A stretch of 64,000 nucleotides of DNA from Leptothoe sp034932105 (GCF_034932105.1 NZ_JAYGIG010000114.1:124001-188000), one strand, 5' to 3'; positions 52,374 to 61,480 are shown, counted from the first letter of the stretch. Numbers and translations are program-made. The notes: generated by a model from the sequence alone, not told the origin.

Positions 52374-53499
52374 ATGCTAGATCTTGCCGACCTAAAACGA
52401 GAAAGCGACCTATTGACCAACCGCCTGGGCAAAGCTCAGGAGTATCTTTGACCTGCCTGCCATCCAAGCAAAAATTGATGACCTGGAGCAGGTCGCTGCC
52501 CAACCGGACTTTTGGGATGATCAGGAACAGGCGCAGCAAACCTTGCAAATCCTGAACGAATGTAAGTCTTACCTGGAGCAGCTCCATACCTGGAATACCC
52601 AATTGGGGGATATTCAAACCATCGCAGAGCTGTTGGAAATGGAGTCAGATCCAGCGCTTTTGAGCGAGGCTCAAGCAACGGTCAATACCCTGGCGAAAGC
52701 CCTGGATCAGTGGGAGCTAGAGCAGTTACTGTCAGGTCCCTATGACAAAAATAGTGCTGTGCTCACCATCAATGCTGGGGCTGGCGGTACCGATGCCCAG
52801 GACTGGGCCGAGATGTTGCTGCGGATGTATACCCGTTGGTGTGCCCAGCATGGCTATGGCGTCAAACTGTTGGAGGAATCTAAGGGGGATGAAGCTGGGT
52901 TGAAATCGGTCACCCTAGAAATAGATGGCCGCTATGCCTATGGTTACCTGAAGGCGGAAAAGGGCACCCACCGCCTGGTGCGCATTTCCCCGTTTAATGC
53001 CAATGGTAAGCGTCAGACGAGCTTTGCGGGGATTGAGGTGATGCCGGTGCTGGACGATACCATTAACCTGGATATCCCGGCTAAAGAGTTGGAAATTAAG
53101 ACATCCCGTTCCGGTGGAGCCGGTGGTCAAAACGTTAACAAGGTGGAGACCGCTGTGCGGATTACTCACCTGCCCACGGGGCTGTCGGTGCGATGTACCC
53201 AGGAGCGATCGCAACTACAAAACAAAGAAAAAGCCATGGCCCTACTCAAGGCCAAGTTGCTGATCATTGCCCAGGAACAGCAGGCCCAGGCTGTGGCTGA
53301 CATTCGGGGGGACATGGTAGAAGCCGCCTGGGGCAACCAAATTCGCAACTATGTTTTTCACCCCTATCAAATGGTCAAAGACCTGCGCACAAATGTCGAA
53401 ACTACGGCGGTGGACGATGTCATGAATGGAGATCTCGATCCGTTTATTGAGGCATTGCTGCACCAGGAAAATCAAATTACCCAAGCCACGCCAGTGTAG
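52374..53499 (+). CDS. prfB: Peptide chain release factor 2, with programmed +1 frameshift
   Basis: The gene is in two frames. ATG 52374 opens 25 codons ending tat-ctt-TGA (TGA 52449-52451); translation must slip +1 at CTT-T to continue as GAC from 52450. An internal AGGAG (52438-52442), four bases before CTT, matches the standard bacterial frameshift site, at which low RF2 levels promote slippage. The result is about 374 residues. Signatures: SPF (LVRISPFNANGKRQTSFAG), which reads UGA/UAA, and the catalytic GGQ (SRSGGAGGQNVNKVETAVRI). Simple ORF calling would lose the first part. Confidence 0.95.
52438..52451 (+). promoter_or_regulatory. prfB programmed frameshift site
   Basis: AGGAG, a short spacer, then CTT-TGA-C: stimulatory Shine-Dalgarno-like sequence, slippery CTT and the UGA stop that RF2 itself recognises. 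This gives autoregulation of RF2 levels. Confidence 0.93.
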
Positions 53500-53554
53500 A
53501 CAGCACCCTGTCAGCCAGAACTGATACATTACTTAATATTTACTGGTACCCTCG

Positions 53555-53746
53555 ATGACCCAATCACCTCTCCCTCCCGTCGATGCTCAGTCCACCGAGC
53601 CTCAACCCACTGAGCCCCAACCTAGTTACGTCAAACTAGCCATGCGCAACATGGTGAAAAAAGGCGGTAAATCCCTATTCCATTTTTTTCTGACGGCCGT
53701 GGGCTTGATGGGGTTACTCGTGGGCCTAGCCTACCTCACTCGATGA
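53555..53746 (+). CDS. DUF3285 small membrane protein
   Basis: 63 residues: Pro/Gln/Glu-rich N-terminus, a conserved SYVKLAMRNMVKKGGKSLFHF block, and one membrane helix (FFLTAVGLMGLLVGLAYL). This is the cyanobacterial DUF3285 family, of unknown function. Its TGA overlaps the ybeY ATG (ATGA, 53743-53746), so the two are translationally coupled. It follows prfB by 55 bp. Confidence 0.85.
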   Translation: MTQSPLPPVDAQSTEPQPTEPQPSYVKLAMRNMVKKGGKSLFHFFLTAVGLMGLLVGLAYLTR

Positions 53747-54264
53747 TTTCAGTGCCCCCTACCCCCCTTGAATTAGAGCTCTGGGTCGAGACGGTTGGCT
53801 CGCTGTCGGAGACAGAACGGGCTGAACTACCTTCTCCGGAGACTTGGCAAACTTGGTTCAGGGCGTGGCTGACTGAACTCACCCCCACTGCCTCCCCCAT
53901 TAACCGCTACGAAGTCAGTCTTTTACTCACGGACGACGCCACTATTCAGCAGTTAAACGCCACCTATCGCCACCAAGACAAAGCCACTGACGTCTTGGCC
54001 TTTGCCGCCCAGGAAACGGATATGCCGGGCGCTGAGGAAATGTACCAAGCCGCTCCCCTACCCCTGGGGGATGTGATTATTTCCGTAGAAACGGCCCAGC
54101 GCCAGCGTCATGGGGCCAACTACTCCATCACCCAAGAACTCGCCTGGTTAGCAACCCATGGCCTCTTACATCTACTAGGATGGGACCATCCTGACGACTC
54201 TAGCCTCAATAGTATGTTGGATAGGCAAAGTAGTCTTTTGAGGCAACTCGACTTAATTTCTTAG
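53743..54264 (+). CDS. ybeY: Endoribonuclease YbeY (rRNA maturation)
   Basis: 173 residues. The metal-binding signature HGLLHLLGWDHPDD (H-x3-H-x5-H) is present near residue 138, as are the upstream NATYRHQDKATDVLAFA and GDVIISVETAQRQ. It helps mature 16S rRNA and controls ribosome quality. It is the last gene of a prfB-DUF3285-ybeY run. A 10-bp tandem duplication covers its stop codon. Confidence 0.95.
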   Translation: MISVPPTPLELELWVETVGSLSETERAELPSPETWQTWFRAWLTELTPTASPINRYEVSLLLTDDATIQQLNATYRHQDKATDVLAFAAQETDMPGAEEMYQAAPLPLGDVIISVETAQRQRHGANYSITQELAWLATHGLLHLLGWDHPDDSSLNSMLDRQSSLLRQLDLIS

Positions 54265-54275
54265 GATTTCTTAGG
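54256..54275 (+). repeat. 10-bp duplication covering the ybeY stop codon
   Basis: atttcttagg at 54256-54265 includes the last two codons and TAG; it is repeated at 54266-54275, with a partial third copy. Confidence 0.88.
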
Positions 54276-54541
54276 ATTTAGATGTTAATCACTGAACCTG
54301 GGTAGGTAATATACGGTTACGGATTTTAATGAAAATTTGCAAAAATGACTGAATAGTAATTGTTTTGGGAACTAATTAAGCAGTTCTGGGATTTGATTAA
54401 TTAAGGGTCCGAAAAGCAGTCAAGTTTGTTTGATGGACCAGTTAGGTAAACTGCCACATTCTGTGGTGGGTTCTGTCCACTAAATTGCACAGTTTTAGTG
54501 CTGTTGTACGGACTGATATATGTCATCTCTAGGGTTTGTGT

Positions 54542-54985
54542 ATGTCTATTTCCTCTAACCTTCAAGCCGCTCCTAAAAGTAAAAAGGAAAGCAAAACTGC
54601 TTGGCAGGTCGCGCCTGATCTGTTTACGAGTTTTCGCTATGCATGGGCCGGCATTGTATATGCCGTTAGAACCCAGCGAAATTTCCGGATTCATTTAGCT
54701 ATTGGGTTAGTGGCCTTGTGTCTGGGAATATTGCTGCATATTCAAGCGATTGAAGCGGCGGTGGTGGTGGTCACCATCAGTGCTGTTTTGGTGATGGAAC
54801 TGATGAACACGGCCCTAGAGTCCGTGGTGGATCTAACCGTGGGGCAGACCTATCATGAACTCGCTAAGATTGCGAAGGACTGTGCCGCTGGCGCTGTCTT
54901 TATCTCGGCCATGGCGGCGTTGCTGGTGGCGATGTTTATTTACTTGCCGCCGCTGTTGGTGCTGTTAAATGTAGGAATCGCTTAA
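54542..54985 (+). CDS. dgkA: Diacylglycerol kinase family protein
   Basis: 147 residues from ATG 54542. Small integral-membrane kinase: an amphipathic start (FTSFRYAWAGIVYAVRTQRNFRIHLAIG), the catalytic EXXNTAXE-type motif MELMNTALESVVDL, and AKIAKDCAAGAVFISAMAALLVAMFIYL. It phosphorylates diacylglycerol or, in Gram-positive relatives, undecaprenol; which one here is open. It is followed closely by trpG (28 bp). Confidence 0.9.
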   Translation: MSISSNLQAAPKSKKESKTAWQVAPDLFTSFRYAWAGIVYAVRTQRNFRIHLAIGLVALCLGILLHIQAIEAAVVVVTISAVLVMELMNTALESVVDLTVGQTYHELAKIAKDCAAGAVFISAMAALLVAMFIYLPPLLVLLNVGIA

Positions 54986-55013
54986 GCTAGGCTAACTGAG
55001 TTTTAGGCAAGCA

Positions 55014-55625
55014 ATGATTTTAGTCATTGATAATTACGATAGTTTTACGTACAACCTGGTGCAGTATTTAGGTGAGTTGGGGCAGGCCCTCGCCCTTGCT
55101 GCAGATATCCAGGTTTTTCGTAACGATCAAATTACCCTGGAACAGATTCGTGCCCTGGCACCAGACGGGATATTGATTTCCCCCGGGCCGGGTACTCCTA
55201 ACGATGCGGGTATTTCCCTAGAACTGATTAAGGAATTGGGTCCGACGGTCCCTATCTTAGGGGTGTGTTTGGGGCATCAAAGCATTGGTCAGGTGTTTGG
55301 TGGCACCGTTACAGCGGCTTCTGAACTGATGCATGGCAAGACCTCTCCCGTGATTCACACCAACCAGGGGGTATTTGCCGGTTTGGAAAATCCCCTGACG
55401 GCCACCCGGTACCACAGCCTGATAGTGGACCGCGATAGCTGTCCTGATTGTTTAGAAATCACCGCCTGGATCGAGGACGGCACGATTATGGGGCTGCGGC
55501 ACCGACAGTATCCCCATATTCAAGGGGTGCAGTTTCATCCCGAAAGTGTGTTGACCCAGTCTGGCAAACGGCTACTGCAGAACTTCTTGAGTGCTATTCC
55601 TAGGCGGTTATCGGTGGCCGTTTAG
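55014..55625 (+). CDS. trpG: Anthranilate/aminodeoxychorismate synthase component II
   Basis: 203 residues. Class I glutamine amidotransferase: ILVIDNYDSFTYNLVQYL, oxyanion ISPGPGTPNDAG, nucleophile Cys in ILGVCLGHQSIGQVFGG, and catalytic His/Glu in GVQFHPESVLT. It supplies ammonia for anthranilate (Trp) and, in many bacteria, para-aminobenzoate, so it may serve both. The partner trpE/pabB is not adjacent. Confidence 0.93.
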   Translation: MILVIDNYDSFTYNLVQYLGELGQALALAADIQVFRNDQITLEQIRALAPDGILISPGPGTPNDAGISLELIKELGPTVPILGVCLGHQSIGQVFGGTVTAASELMHGKTSPVIHTNQGVFAGLENPLTATRYHSLIVDRDSCPDCLEITAWIEDGTIMGLRHRQYPHIQGVQFHPESVLTQSGKRLLQNFLSAIPRRLSVAV

Positions 55626-55752
55626 GGGCGTACGCTATTCCTATGCCATGGCAGGCTAACCATAAAACTGTCTATCTTGCTTAGCGAGTGTCCCAAGGCT
55701 ATGGCACTATAACAAGTCATGGACAGTTGATTTGAATGGGATGTAAGGACAT

Positions 55753-56511
55753 ATGAAACGGCGGCAATTGCTTCAGAATGCCAGTGCGGCATTGGTTAGT
55801 ACCCTGGGTCTGGGAATTGCCTCTAACTGGCAAACCTACCAAGCTCAAACAGGTAGCTTGACGGTTACATCCCTGGGGCACATGTGTTTCAAGTTTGCTG
55901 GTGGTGGTCAAACTATTTTGACTAATCCCTTTGATCCACGGGGCTGTACCGAGGGCTACAGTGCACCTTCCCTAGGTGGGGCAGACTTGGTCTTAGTCAG
56001 CAGCCGATTGCTGGATGAAGGATTTATTCCTGAGTCGGTGACGGTTAGACTGCTGGATGAACCCGGCGCTTACGAAATTAATGGTTTAAGTGTTCAGGGG
56101 GTAGGGATGCCCCACGATCGAGAGGGGGGCAGACGCTTTGGCACCAATACAGCGTGGCTGTGGTCCCAGGCTGGAATTAAAATTGTGCATTTGGGGGGAG
56201 CCGCGGCTCCGATTGACCTGGAGGATAAGATTTTAATTGGTCGCCCTGATGTTTTGCTAGTGCCCGTTGGGGGTGGACCCAAGGCGTATAATCCGGCTGA
56301 AGCGGTTGCTGCGGTCGAGAGTTTACAACCCAAGGTGGTTATCCCCACCCAATATCGCACCAGTGCCGCCAGTAGCAGCTGTGAACTGGAGGCTGTGGAT
56401 GAGTTCCTTGGACTGATGGCGGGCACGCCCGTGGATCGGGTAGGCAGTAGCCTAACCATTCAAGCGAGGAGTCTGCCCACTAGTGGGATGCGGATTAAGG
56501 TGATCTCCTAA
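55753..56511 (+). CDS. UlaG-like metallo-beta-lactamase-fold protein without metal ligands
   Basis: 252 residues. An N-terminal MKRRQLLQNASAALV segment resembles a twin-Arg or lipoprotein-like export signal. The body matches the UlaG/L-ascorbate lactonase branch: VTSLGHMCFKFAGGGQTILTNPF at the start and a KVVIPTQY strand at the end. The HxHxDH metal motif is absent (the site reads VLVSSRLLDEG), the GDxGH motif reads HLGGAAAP, and the last His is replaced by Gln (PTQYRT). The protein is therefore probably non-enzymatic or uses a different site. Confidence 0.75.
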   Translation: MKRRQLLQNASAALVSTLGLGIASNWQTYQAQTGSLTVTSLGHMCFKFAGGGQTILTNPFDPRGCTEGYSAPSLGGADLVLVSSRLLDEGFIPESVTVRLLDEPGAYEINGLSVQGVGMPHDREGGRRFGTNTAWLWSQAGIKIVHLGGAAAPIDLEDKILIGRPDVLLVPVGGGPKAYNPAEAVAAVESLQPKVVIPTQYRTSAASSSCELEAVDEFLGLMAGTPVDRVGSSLTIQARSLPTSGMRIKVIS

Positions 56512-56528
56512 ATGGTTTAACGGCTGAC

Positions 56529-57851
56529 ATGTCAATGAATCCAGACTATCAACAACGGCGACAGGCTGTCTTGGCCGCCATTGGCCAAGGGACGGCTATT
56601 TTTGGGAGTGCGCCAACCGCTGTTATGCATAACGATGTGGATCACCCATTTCGTCAGAATAGTGATTTTTTCTATTTGACGGGGTTTAATGAGCCGGGTG
56701 CGATCGCAATCCTTGCCCCCCACCATGGGGAGCATCAGTTTGTTCTGTTCGTCAGGCCCAAAGATAAGGAGCAAGAAACCTGGTCGGGCTATCGCGCGGG
56801 GGTGGACCTGGCCAAGGAAAAGTATGGGGCCCATGCAGTCTATCCGATTGAAGAACTGGCCGAAAAGCTGCCCCAATACGTCGAAAATGCGGACCGACTG
56901 TACTACCACTTCGGGGACGATGCCCCCCTAGACCAGCGTATCCTGTCCCTATGGCGACTGCTGCTAGGCAAGTACCCAAAGCGGGGCCGAGGCCCCGTGG
57001 CCATCGAAGACAGTCGACTATTGATGCAGCAGTTTCGCCGGGTCAAAAGCGCTAGCGAACTCGATCAAATGCGCACCGCCATTGCCATCTCTGCCAAGGC
57101 CCATAACCATGCCATGGCCATGGCCCGCCCCGGTCGCTATGAATACGAGATCCAAGCGGAAATGGAGCACATTTTTCGCCTGGAAGGAGCCCTAGGACCG
57201 GCCTATCCATCCATTGTGGCCTCCGGTGTCAACGCCTGCATTTTGCACTACATCGAAAATGAGCGCCAAATGGAGCCGGACGATCTATTGCTGATCGATG
57301 CAGGCTGCGCCTATGGCTATTACAACGCTGATATTACCCGCACCTTTCCCGTGGGGGAGCGCTTTACCCCTGAGCAGCGTATCCTTTATGAGCTAGTTTT
57401 AGAGGCCCAGCTGCAGGCCATTGAAGCGGTCCAACCCGGACGGCCCTTTAATCACTTCCATGATGCGGCTACCCGGACGATTACCGAAGGATTGGTAGAC
57501 TTGGGATTGCTCCAGGGTGATGTGGCCACGCTGATTGAAGATAAAAAGCATAAGGCCTTTTTTATGCATGGCACGGGCCACTTTTTGGGGCTTGATGTCC
57601 ATGATGCGGGCACCCTGCGCAACCCAGATAAAACGTGGCAGCCCTTTGCCCCTGGTAATGTGGTGACCGTTGAACCCGGTATTTACATTTCCCCTAACTA
57701 TGAGCCAGAGGAAGGTCAGCCAGTCCTAGACGCGCGCTGGCTTGGCATTGGTATCCGGATTGAAGATGATGTGTTGGTCACCCAAACGGGGCACGAGATT
57801 CTCACCGCAGCCGTACCCAAGAGCCTTGCCGCCATGGAAGAACGGGGTTAG
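56529..57851 (+). CDS. pepP: Xaa-Pro aminopeptidase (aminopeptidase P)
   Basis: 440 residues. An N-terminal creatinase-like domain (NSDFFYLTGFNEPGAIAIL) precedes the pita-bread catalytic domain, with metal ligands in DAGCAYGYYNADITRTFPVG, HGTGHFLGLDVHD, VVTVEPGIYI and RIEDDVLVT. It removes N-terminal residues before proline. It starts 18 bp after the metallo-beta-lactamase-like gene, so the two are probably co-transcribed. Confidence 0.95.
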   Translation: MSMNPDYQQRRQAVLAAIGQGTAIFGSAPTAVMHNDVDHPFRQNSDFFYLTGFNEPGAIAILAPHHGEHQFVLFVRPKDKEQETWSGYRAGVDLAKEKYGAHAVYPIEELAEKLPQYVENADRLYYHFGDDAPLDQRILSLWRLLLGKYPKRGRGPVAIEDSRLLMQQFRRVKSASELDQMRTAIAISAKAHNHAMAMARPGRYEYEIQAEMEHIFRLEGALGPAYPSIVASGVNACILHYIENERQMEPDDLLLIDAGCAYGYYNADITRTFPVGERFTPEQRILYELVLEAQLQAIEAVQPGRPFNHFHDAATRTITEGLVDLGLLQGDVATLIEDKKHKAFFMHGTGHFLGLDVHDAGTLRNPDKTWQPFAPGNVVTVEPGIYISPNYEPEEGQPVLDARWLGIGIRIEDDVLVTQTGHEILTAAVPKSLAAMEERG

Positions 57852-58266
57852 ACTCAGTACCGCCTAGGGAGCTGGCGGCCGGTTGCATTTAATGATTTTG
57901 TTAAGGGTACTCTAAGCCACGGGTCAGCAGCCGATCATGGGCCAGCAGTTGATCCTCCCCTATGGCTTGTTTCATCTGGAGAAGCTAGGGATGGAGAGTG
58001 GGCTATGGACGGACGTTAGGGTCGCGCCTAGGTTCTTGTCTGAAATGATCAAAGTCCAATGAATCAAGGGAAGGGGCATTTAATAAACCGCACAAGATCA
58101 ACCGTTCAAGAACCCGCGCAAATTTGATGTTCAATATCTCAAACATTGCGCAAATGCGGTTACTCTTGTTTTGCAACGCTGATCCTGGGCTTACCTGAGC
58201 ATGTTCTGGACTGATCCAGGCATGTACCGAGTCCTTGGATTATCACTGTTGAAAGGAACTAAAGCT
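57852..58266. other. Spacer upstream of amiC
   Basis: About 415 bp to the GTG I prefer for amiC. Two similar segments (gggtcagcagccgatcatggg and gggccagcagttgatc) sit near 57920-57950. No gene seen. Confidence 0.4.
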
Positions 58267-59862
58267 GTGCATTGGAATCCTTTATTTTCTAAAGCGTTCA
58301 CCCGAGGGATGTCTAGGTTGACCGCCGGTGTTGTGGGTATTGTGGGGGCGGCCTTGATTGCTTTGCCAGCAGAGGCGGCAAATCTTCAGTTTTGGCGCTT
58401 TGACCAACAGGAAAATCGGCTGACATTTACCACCGATACCCAGGTACAGCCCAGGGCCCAGCTGATTTTTAACCCCACCCGTCTGGTGATTGATCTGCCG
58501 GATACCCAGGTGACCAGCTCCACTACTCGACAGCGGCTTCAGGCCGGTCTACAGGAAGTTCGCGTGGGGCAGCTGGATGCTCAAACGGCTCGGATTGTGA
58601 TTGAATTGGCACCGGGTTATACCCTAGATCCTCAGCAGGTGCAGGTGCGGGGCGAGACCAATCGCCGGTGGTTTGTCCAACTGCCCGATTTAATCGCCGA
58701 CGATGGCTCGATAGCAGCCAATACAGACCGTTCCGAGCAAACGGCCCAGGCGACTAACCAGTCTACTAATCAGGTGACGGACGATAATAATGGGGCTAGT
58801 AATCTGTCTGACACCGCCACCCAGGTGCAAAGTATTGTTGCCACAGCCGATGGCTTTTTTATTCGGGTGGCAGGCAAAGCGCCGGAGATCCGACTTCGTC
58901 GTTCCCGCCGCCGTGATCCAGAACGCAAAATCATCTTCGAACTACCCAACAGTTCCATTGCTCCGAATCTAACGCCAGAGGCGTTACCCAATAATCGCTA
59001 CAGCATTGAGACCTGGGAGGTATCCCAGACCGATTCATCGGTGTTAATTGCCATTACCCTGGGGGATGATAGTCCTGACTGGCGGGCGATTGTGACTGAT
59101 ATTAGCCCTAATTTTCGGGGGATTGCTGTGCTGCCTGATGGTGTGGCGATTCGGGATATTCCCGATAGCGGCGCCCCTAGGGATACTGTTCCGGCCCCTG
59201 CCGATCCGATTACCATTCGCCCCCCAGGCGACAATTTACCGCCTCGGGAATTGCCGCGTCGCCCATCCTCCGTGGAGGAGCCATCTGACTCTAATGCTCT
59301 ACCCCAGGTACCCCAGGGGCGCATTGTTGTAGCACTGGATCCGGGGCATGGGGGACGTGATCCCGGGGCCGTTGGCATCGGTGGTTTGCAGGAAAAGCAG
59401 GTGATTTTTCCGATCTCCCAACAGGTGGCCTCCATTCTGCGGGAGCAGGGGGTGGAGGTGGTCATGACCCGTAATAGTGACATTGAGGTAGATCTGGACC
59501 CACGGGTTCAGGTTGCGGAACGGGCCAATGCTGATCTTTTTGTCAGTCTCCATGCCAATGCCATTAGCCTCAGTCGGCCTGATGTGAATGGCTTGGAAAC
59601 CTACTATTACTCAGATGCTGGGGCTCGTTTTGCCCGTACGGTTCATGACACTGTGCTCCGTACCATGGGCATGTCTGACCGGCAAGTGCGCCAGGCTCGA
59701 TTCTATGTGATTCGCCAGACCTCTATGCCCGCCATTTTGATTGAAGTTGGATTTGTCACAGGGGCTGAGGACATTCATAACCTGCGGGATCCGGAGTGGC
59801 GCAGTCGGATGGCTAATGCGATCGCACAGGGAATTCTGACCCACATTCAGCGGGAGTTTTGA
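58267..59862 (+). CDS. amiC: N-acetylmuramoyl-L-alanine amidase with AMIN domains
   Basis: About 531 residues from GTG 58267, chosen for its AGGA nine bases upstream; the frame is open to ATG 58201. A signal peptide ends near PAEAA, followed by an AMIN domain (about 40-130, LQFWRFDQQENRLTFTTD...RLVIDLPDTQV), a linker, and a second AMIN-like domain (about 195-290). A Pro-rich hinge leads to the zinc-dependent Amidase_3 domain: VVALDPGHGGRDPGAVG, metal-binding SLHANAI and catalytic Glu in PAILIEVGFVTGAED. It splits the septal peptidoglycan during cell separation; cyanobacterial AmiC also drills septal junction holes in filamentous species. Confidence 0.93.
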   Translation: MHWNPLFSKAFTRGMSRLTAGVVGIVGAALIALPAEAANLQFWRFDQQENRLTFTTDTQVQPRAQLIFNPTRLVIDLPDTQVTSSTTRQRLQAGLQEVRVGQLDAQTARIVIELAPGYTLDPQQVQVRGETNRRWFVQLPDLIADDGSIAANTDRSEQTAQATNQSTNQVTDDNNGASNLSDTATQVQSIVATADGFFIRVAGKAPEIRLRRSRRRDPERKIIFELPNSSIAPNLTPEALPNNRYSIETWEVSQTDSSVLIAITLGDDSPDWRAIVTDISPNFRGIAVLPDGVAIRDIPDSGAPRDTVPAPADPITIRPPGDNLPPRELPRRPSSVEEPSDSNALPQVPQGRIVVALDPGHGGRDPGAVGIGGLQEKQVIFPISQQVASILREQGVEVVMTRNSDIEVDLDPRVQVAERANADLFVSLHANAISLSRPDVNGLETYYYSDAGARFARTVHDTVLRTMGMSDRQVRQARFYVIRQTSMPAILIEVGFVTGAEDIHNLRDPEWRSRMANAIAQGILTHIQREF

Positions 59863-59909
59863 GCACGGTTTTTTAGGCCAGGCTAAGTATCTAACCAAAA
59901 ATGGCCTGC

Positions 59910-60974
59910 CTATTTATGCTCCGGGTGCTCCGCCGCCTCACAGGCCTCACCTAGGGTGTTAATCGTGCGAATTAGCTGCTGTAAGCGGCCAAAATCCCGG
60001 TGGTTAAACTGAAAAGCTAGGCGAGGTAGGGCTGCCGTCTCGTCCTTTTCCTCTTCTGGCAAAGCGTCTATCAGCTCAATTTTCCCCGCCGCGACAATAT
60101 CGCCAAACAAGTTATTCAGTTCCTCTAAAGCTCCGGGCCTCAGACAGGAATTGAGGCGTAATACTAAGCGATTATCCACGTATCTACTGGAGTGGAACAC
60201 TCGATAATAGTGGGTGATCTCATGCCACGCATCATCGATGTTGTCGGTAATGACGTACAGGCTGGGGTCATCCGGGCTAATCAACTGATTCGCCATGAGG
60301 TGGTCACGCACATAGCTATCCCAGCCTTTCCAGTAGTTGCCACCGGGATGATCAATTAGCACAATTGGCATGGGCTCTGCCTTGCCCGTCTGCACCAGGG
60401 TTAAGGATTCAAACGCTTCATCCTGGGTGCCAAAGCCGCCTGGAAAGACGGCCAGGGCATCACACTCGCGCACAAAAAACAGTTTGCGCGTAAAAAAGTA
60501 CTTGAAGGTGAGCAGCTTCGGATCATTTTCCATAATAGGATTAGACCCTTGTTCAAACGGTAGCTGGATATTTAGGCCAAAGGAGTGCTCTGCCCCTGCC
60601 CCTTCATTCCCCGCCTCCATAATGCCGGGACCTGCCCCGGTCATCATCATAAATCCCTGGTGGGCTGCCCGTTGGGCAAATGCCTTGGCCAACTGATAGT
60701 CAGGATGGGTTGCTGGAGTGCGAGCCGAGCCAAAAATGGCAATTTTGCGCGTGTGGCGATGGGGATAAAAACCCTGGAAACCCAGCTCCATATCCTGCAA
60801 TGTATTGCTTAAAATCTTCCAATCCAAGCGATCAGCTTCCCGACCAATCATTCTCACCAGAGTTTCTAAAATCTGTTGGATTAATGCCCCGTGTTCCATG
60901 GAGGGCAGTTGGGTGACGATTTCAGAAATCTTTTCTTGCAAGTGAGTGGGTAATTTTGTGGGAGAAGTGACCAT
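59910..60974 (-). CDS. LOG family protein (cytokinin riboside 5'-monophosphate phosphoribohydrolase-like)
   Basis: 354 residues from ATG 60974 (a GTG lies three codons before). Motifs GSARTPATHPDY, MTGAGPGIMEAGNEGA and PGGFGTQDEAFESLT are the LOG/lysine-decarboxylase-like signatures. At more than 350 residues it belongs to the longer type with extra N- and C-terminal helices, typical of cyanobacterial TIGR00730-like proteins. The reaction is likely cleavage of nucleoside monophosphates; cytokinin synthesis is not shown. Confidence 0.88.
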   Translation of the reverse strand: MVTSPTKLPTHLQEKISEIVTQLPSMEHGALIQQILETLVRMIGREADRLDWKILSNTLQDMELGFQGFYPHRHTRKIAIFGSARTPATHPDYQLAKAFAQRAAHQGFMMMTGAGPGIMEAGNEGAGAEHSFGLNIQLPFEQGSNPIMENDPKLLTFKYFFTRKLFFVRECDALAVFPGGFGTQDEAFESLTLVQTGKAEPMPIVLIDHPGGNYWKGWDSYVRDHLMANQLISPDDPSLYVITDNIDDAWHEITHYYRVFHSSRYVDNRLVLRLNSCLRPGALEELNNLFGDIVAAGKIELIDALPEEEKDETAALPRLAFQFNHRDFGRLQQLIRTINTLGEACEAAEHPEHK

Positions 60975-61083
60975 AAAACACACATTAGTGAAGATGTTTG
61001 ACCTTATGATTCAAAGCCTTTGGGCCCTTTGACCAGGTTGGCAATGTTTCAGCAATTGGGCCGCTTGTGTATGCTACTGCAGT

Positions 61084-61111
61084 TGTCAATTAATTCCTGT
61101 CAATTAATTCC
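61084..61111. repeat. 14-bp exact tandem duplication
   Basis: tgtcaattaattcc is repeated directly (61084-61097 and 61098-61111). Confidence 0.92.
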
Positions 61112-61166
61112 TTGTAAAGTTCTTTTCCACCTTAAAGAATAAAACTAAACCACGCTCAAGTTATAG

Positions 61167-61194
61167 CAAACGTCCTGATGCATTAGGACGTTTG
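61167..61194. repeat. Hairpin with ATGCAT loop, copy 2
   Basis: Perfect 10-bp arms (caaacgtcct / aggacgtttg) around the 8-base loop gatgcatt. The stem core and loop match the element at 8839-8860. Confidence 0.7.
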
Positions 61195-61323
61195 TGCGTC
61201 ACCTTGGCTCTGTAGCCTAACGCCTTCAAGGGATATGAATTGTTCTAACCAAGATGACCAACGCGATCAAACCTGTAGTTTTCTCACCGAGGCTTTCAAG
61301 CTGTTCTGAAACATTGCCAAAAA

Positions 61324-61357
61324 TAATGGTCTCAACATTTACTTGTTGAGACCATTA
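61324..61357 (-). terminator. Terminator of trxA
   Basis: Perfect 14-bp arms with a 6-base loop, 124 bp past the trxA stop on the minus strand, followed there by TTTTT. Confidence 0.8.
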
Positions 61358-61480
61358 AAAATACTAGAGCTGCCGAATCCATAGAACACACCTATAGGTG
61401 AGCTAAATGTCTTGCTATTCCCACAATCTCTCAGGGAGTTACTAAAAGTGGCTGATCCCTCAAGTGTAGCTATTCAGAAT

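Larger units (their letters stand above)
60975..61480. other. Spacer between the LOG gene and trxA
   Basis: About 500 bp without a gene. It contains a 14-bp tandem duplication (61084-61111), a hairpin with an ATGCAT loop (61167-61194) and the trxA terminator (61324-61357). Confidence 0.6.

Noticed and set aside
59123..59553. ORFs on both strands within amiC
   Set aside because: Shadows of the linker and amidase domain.
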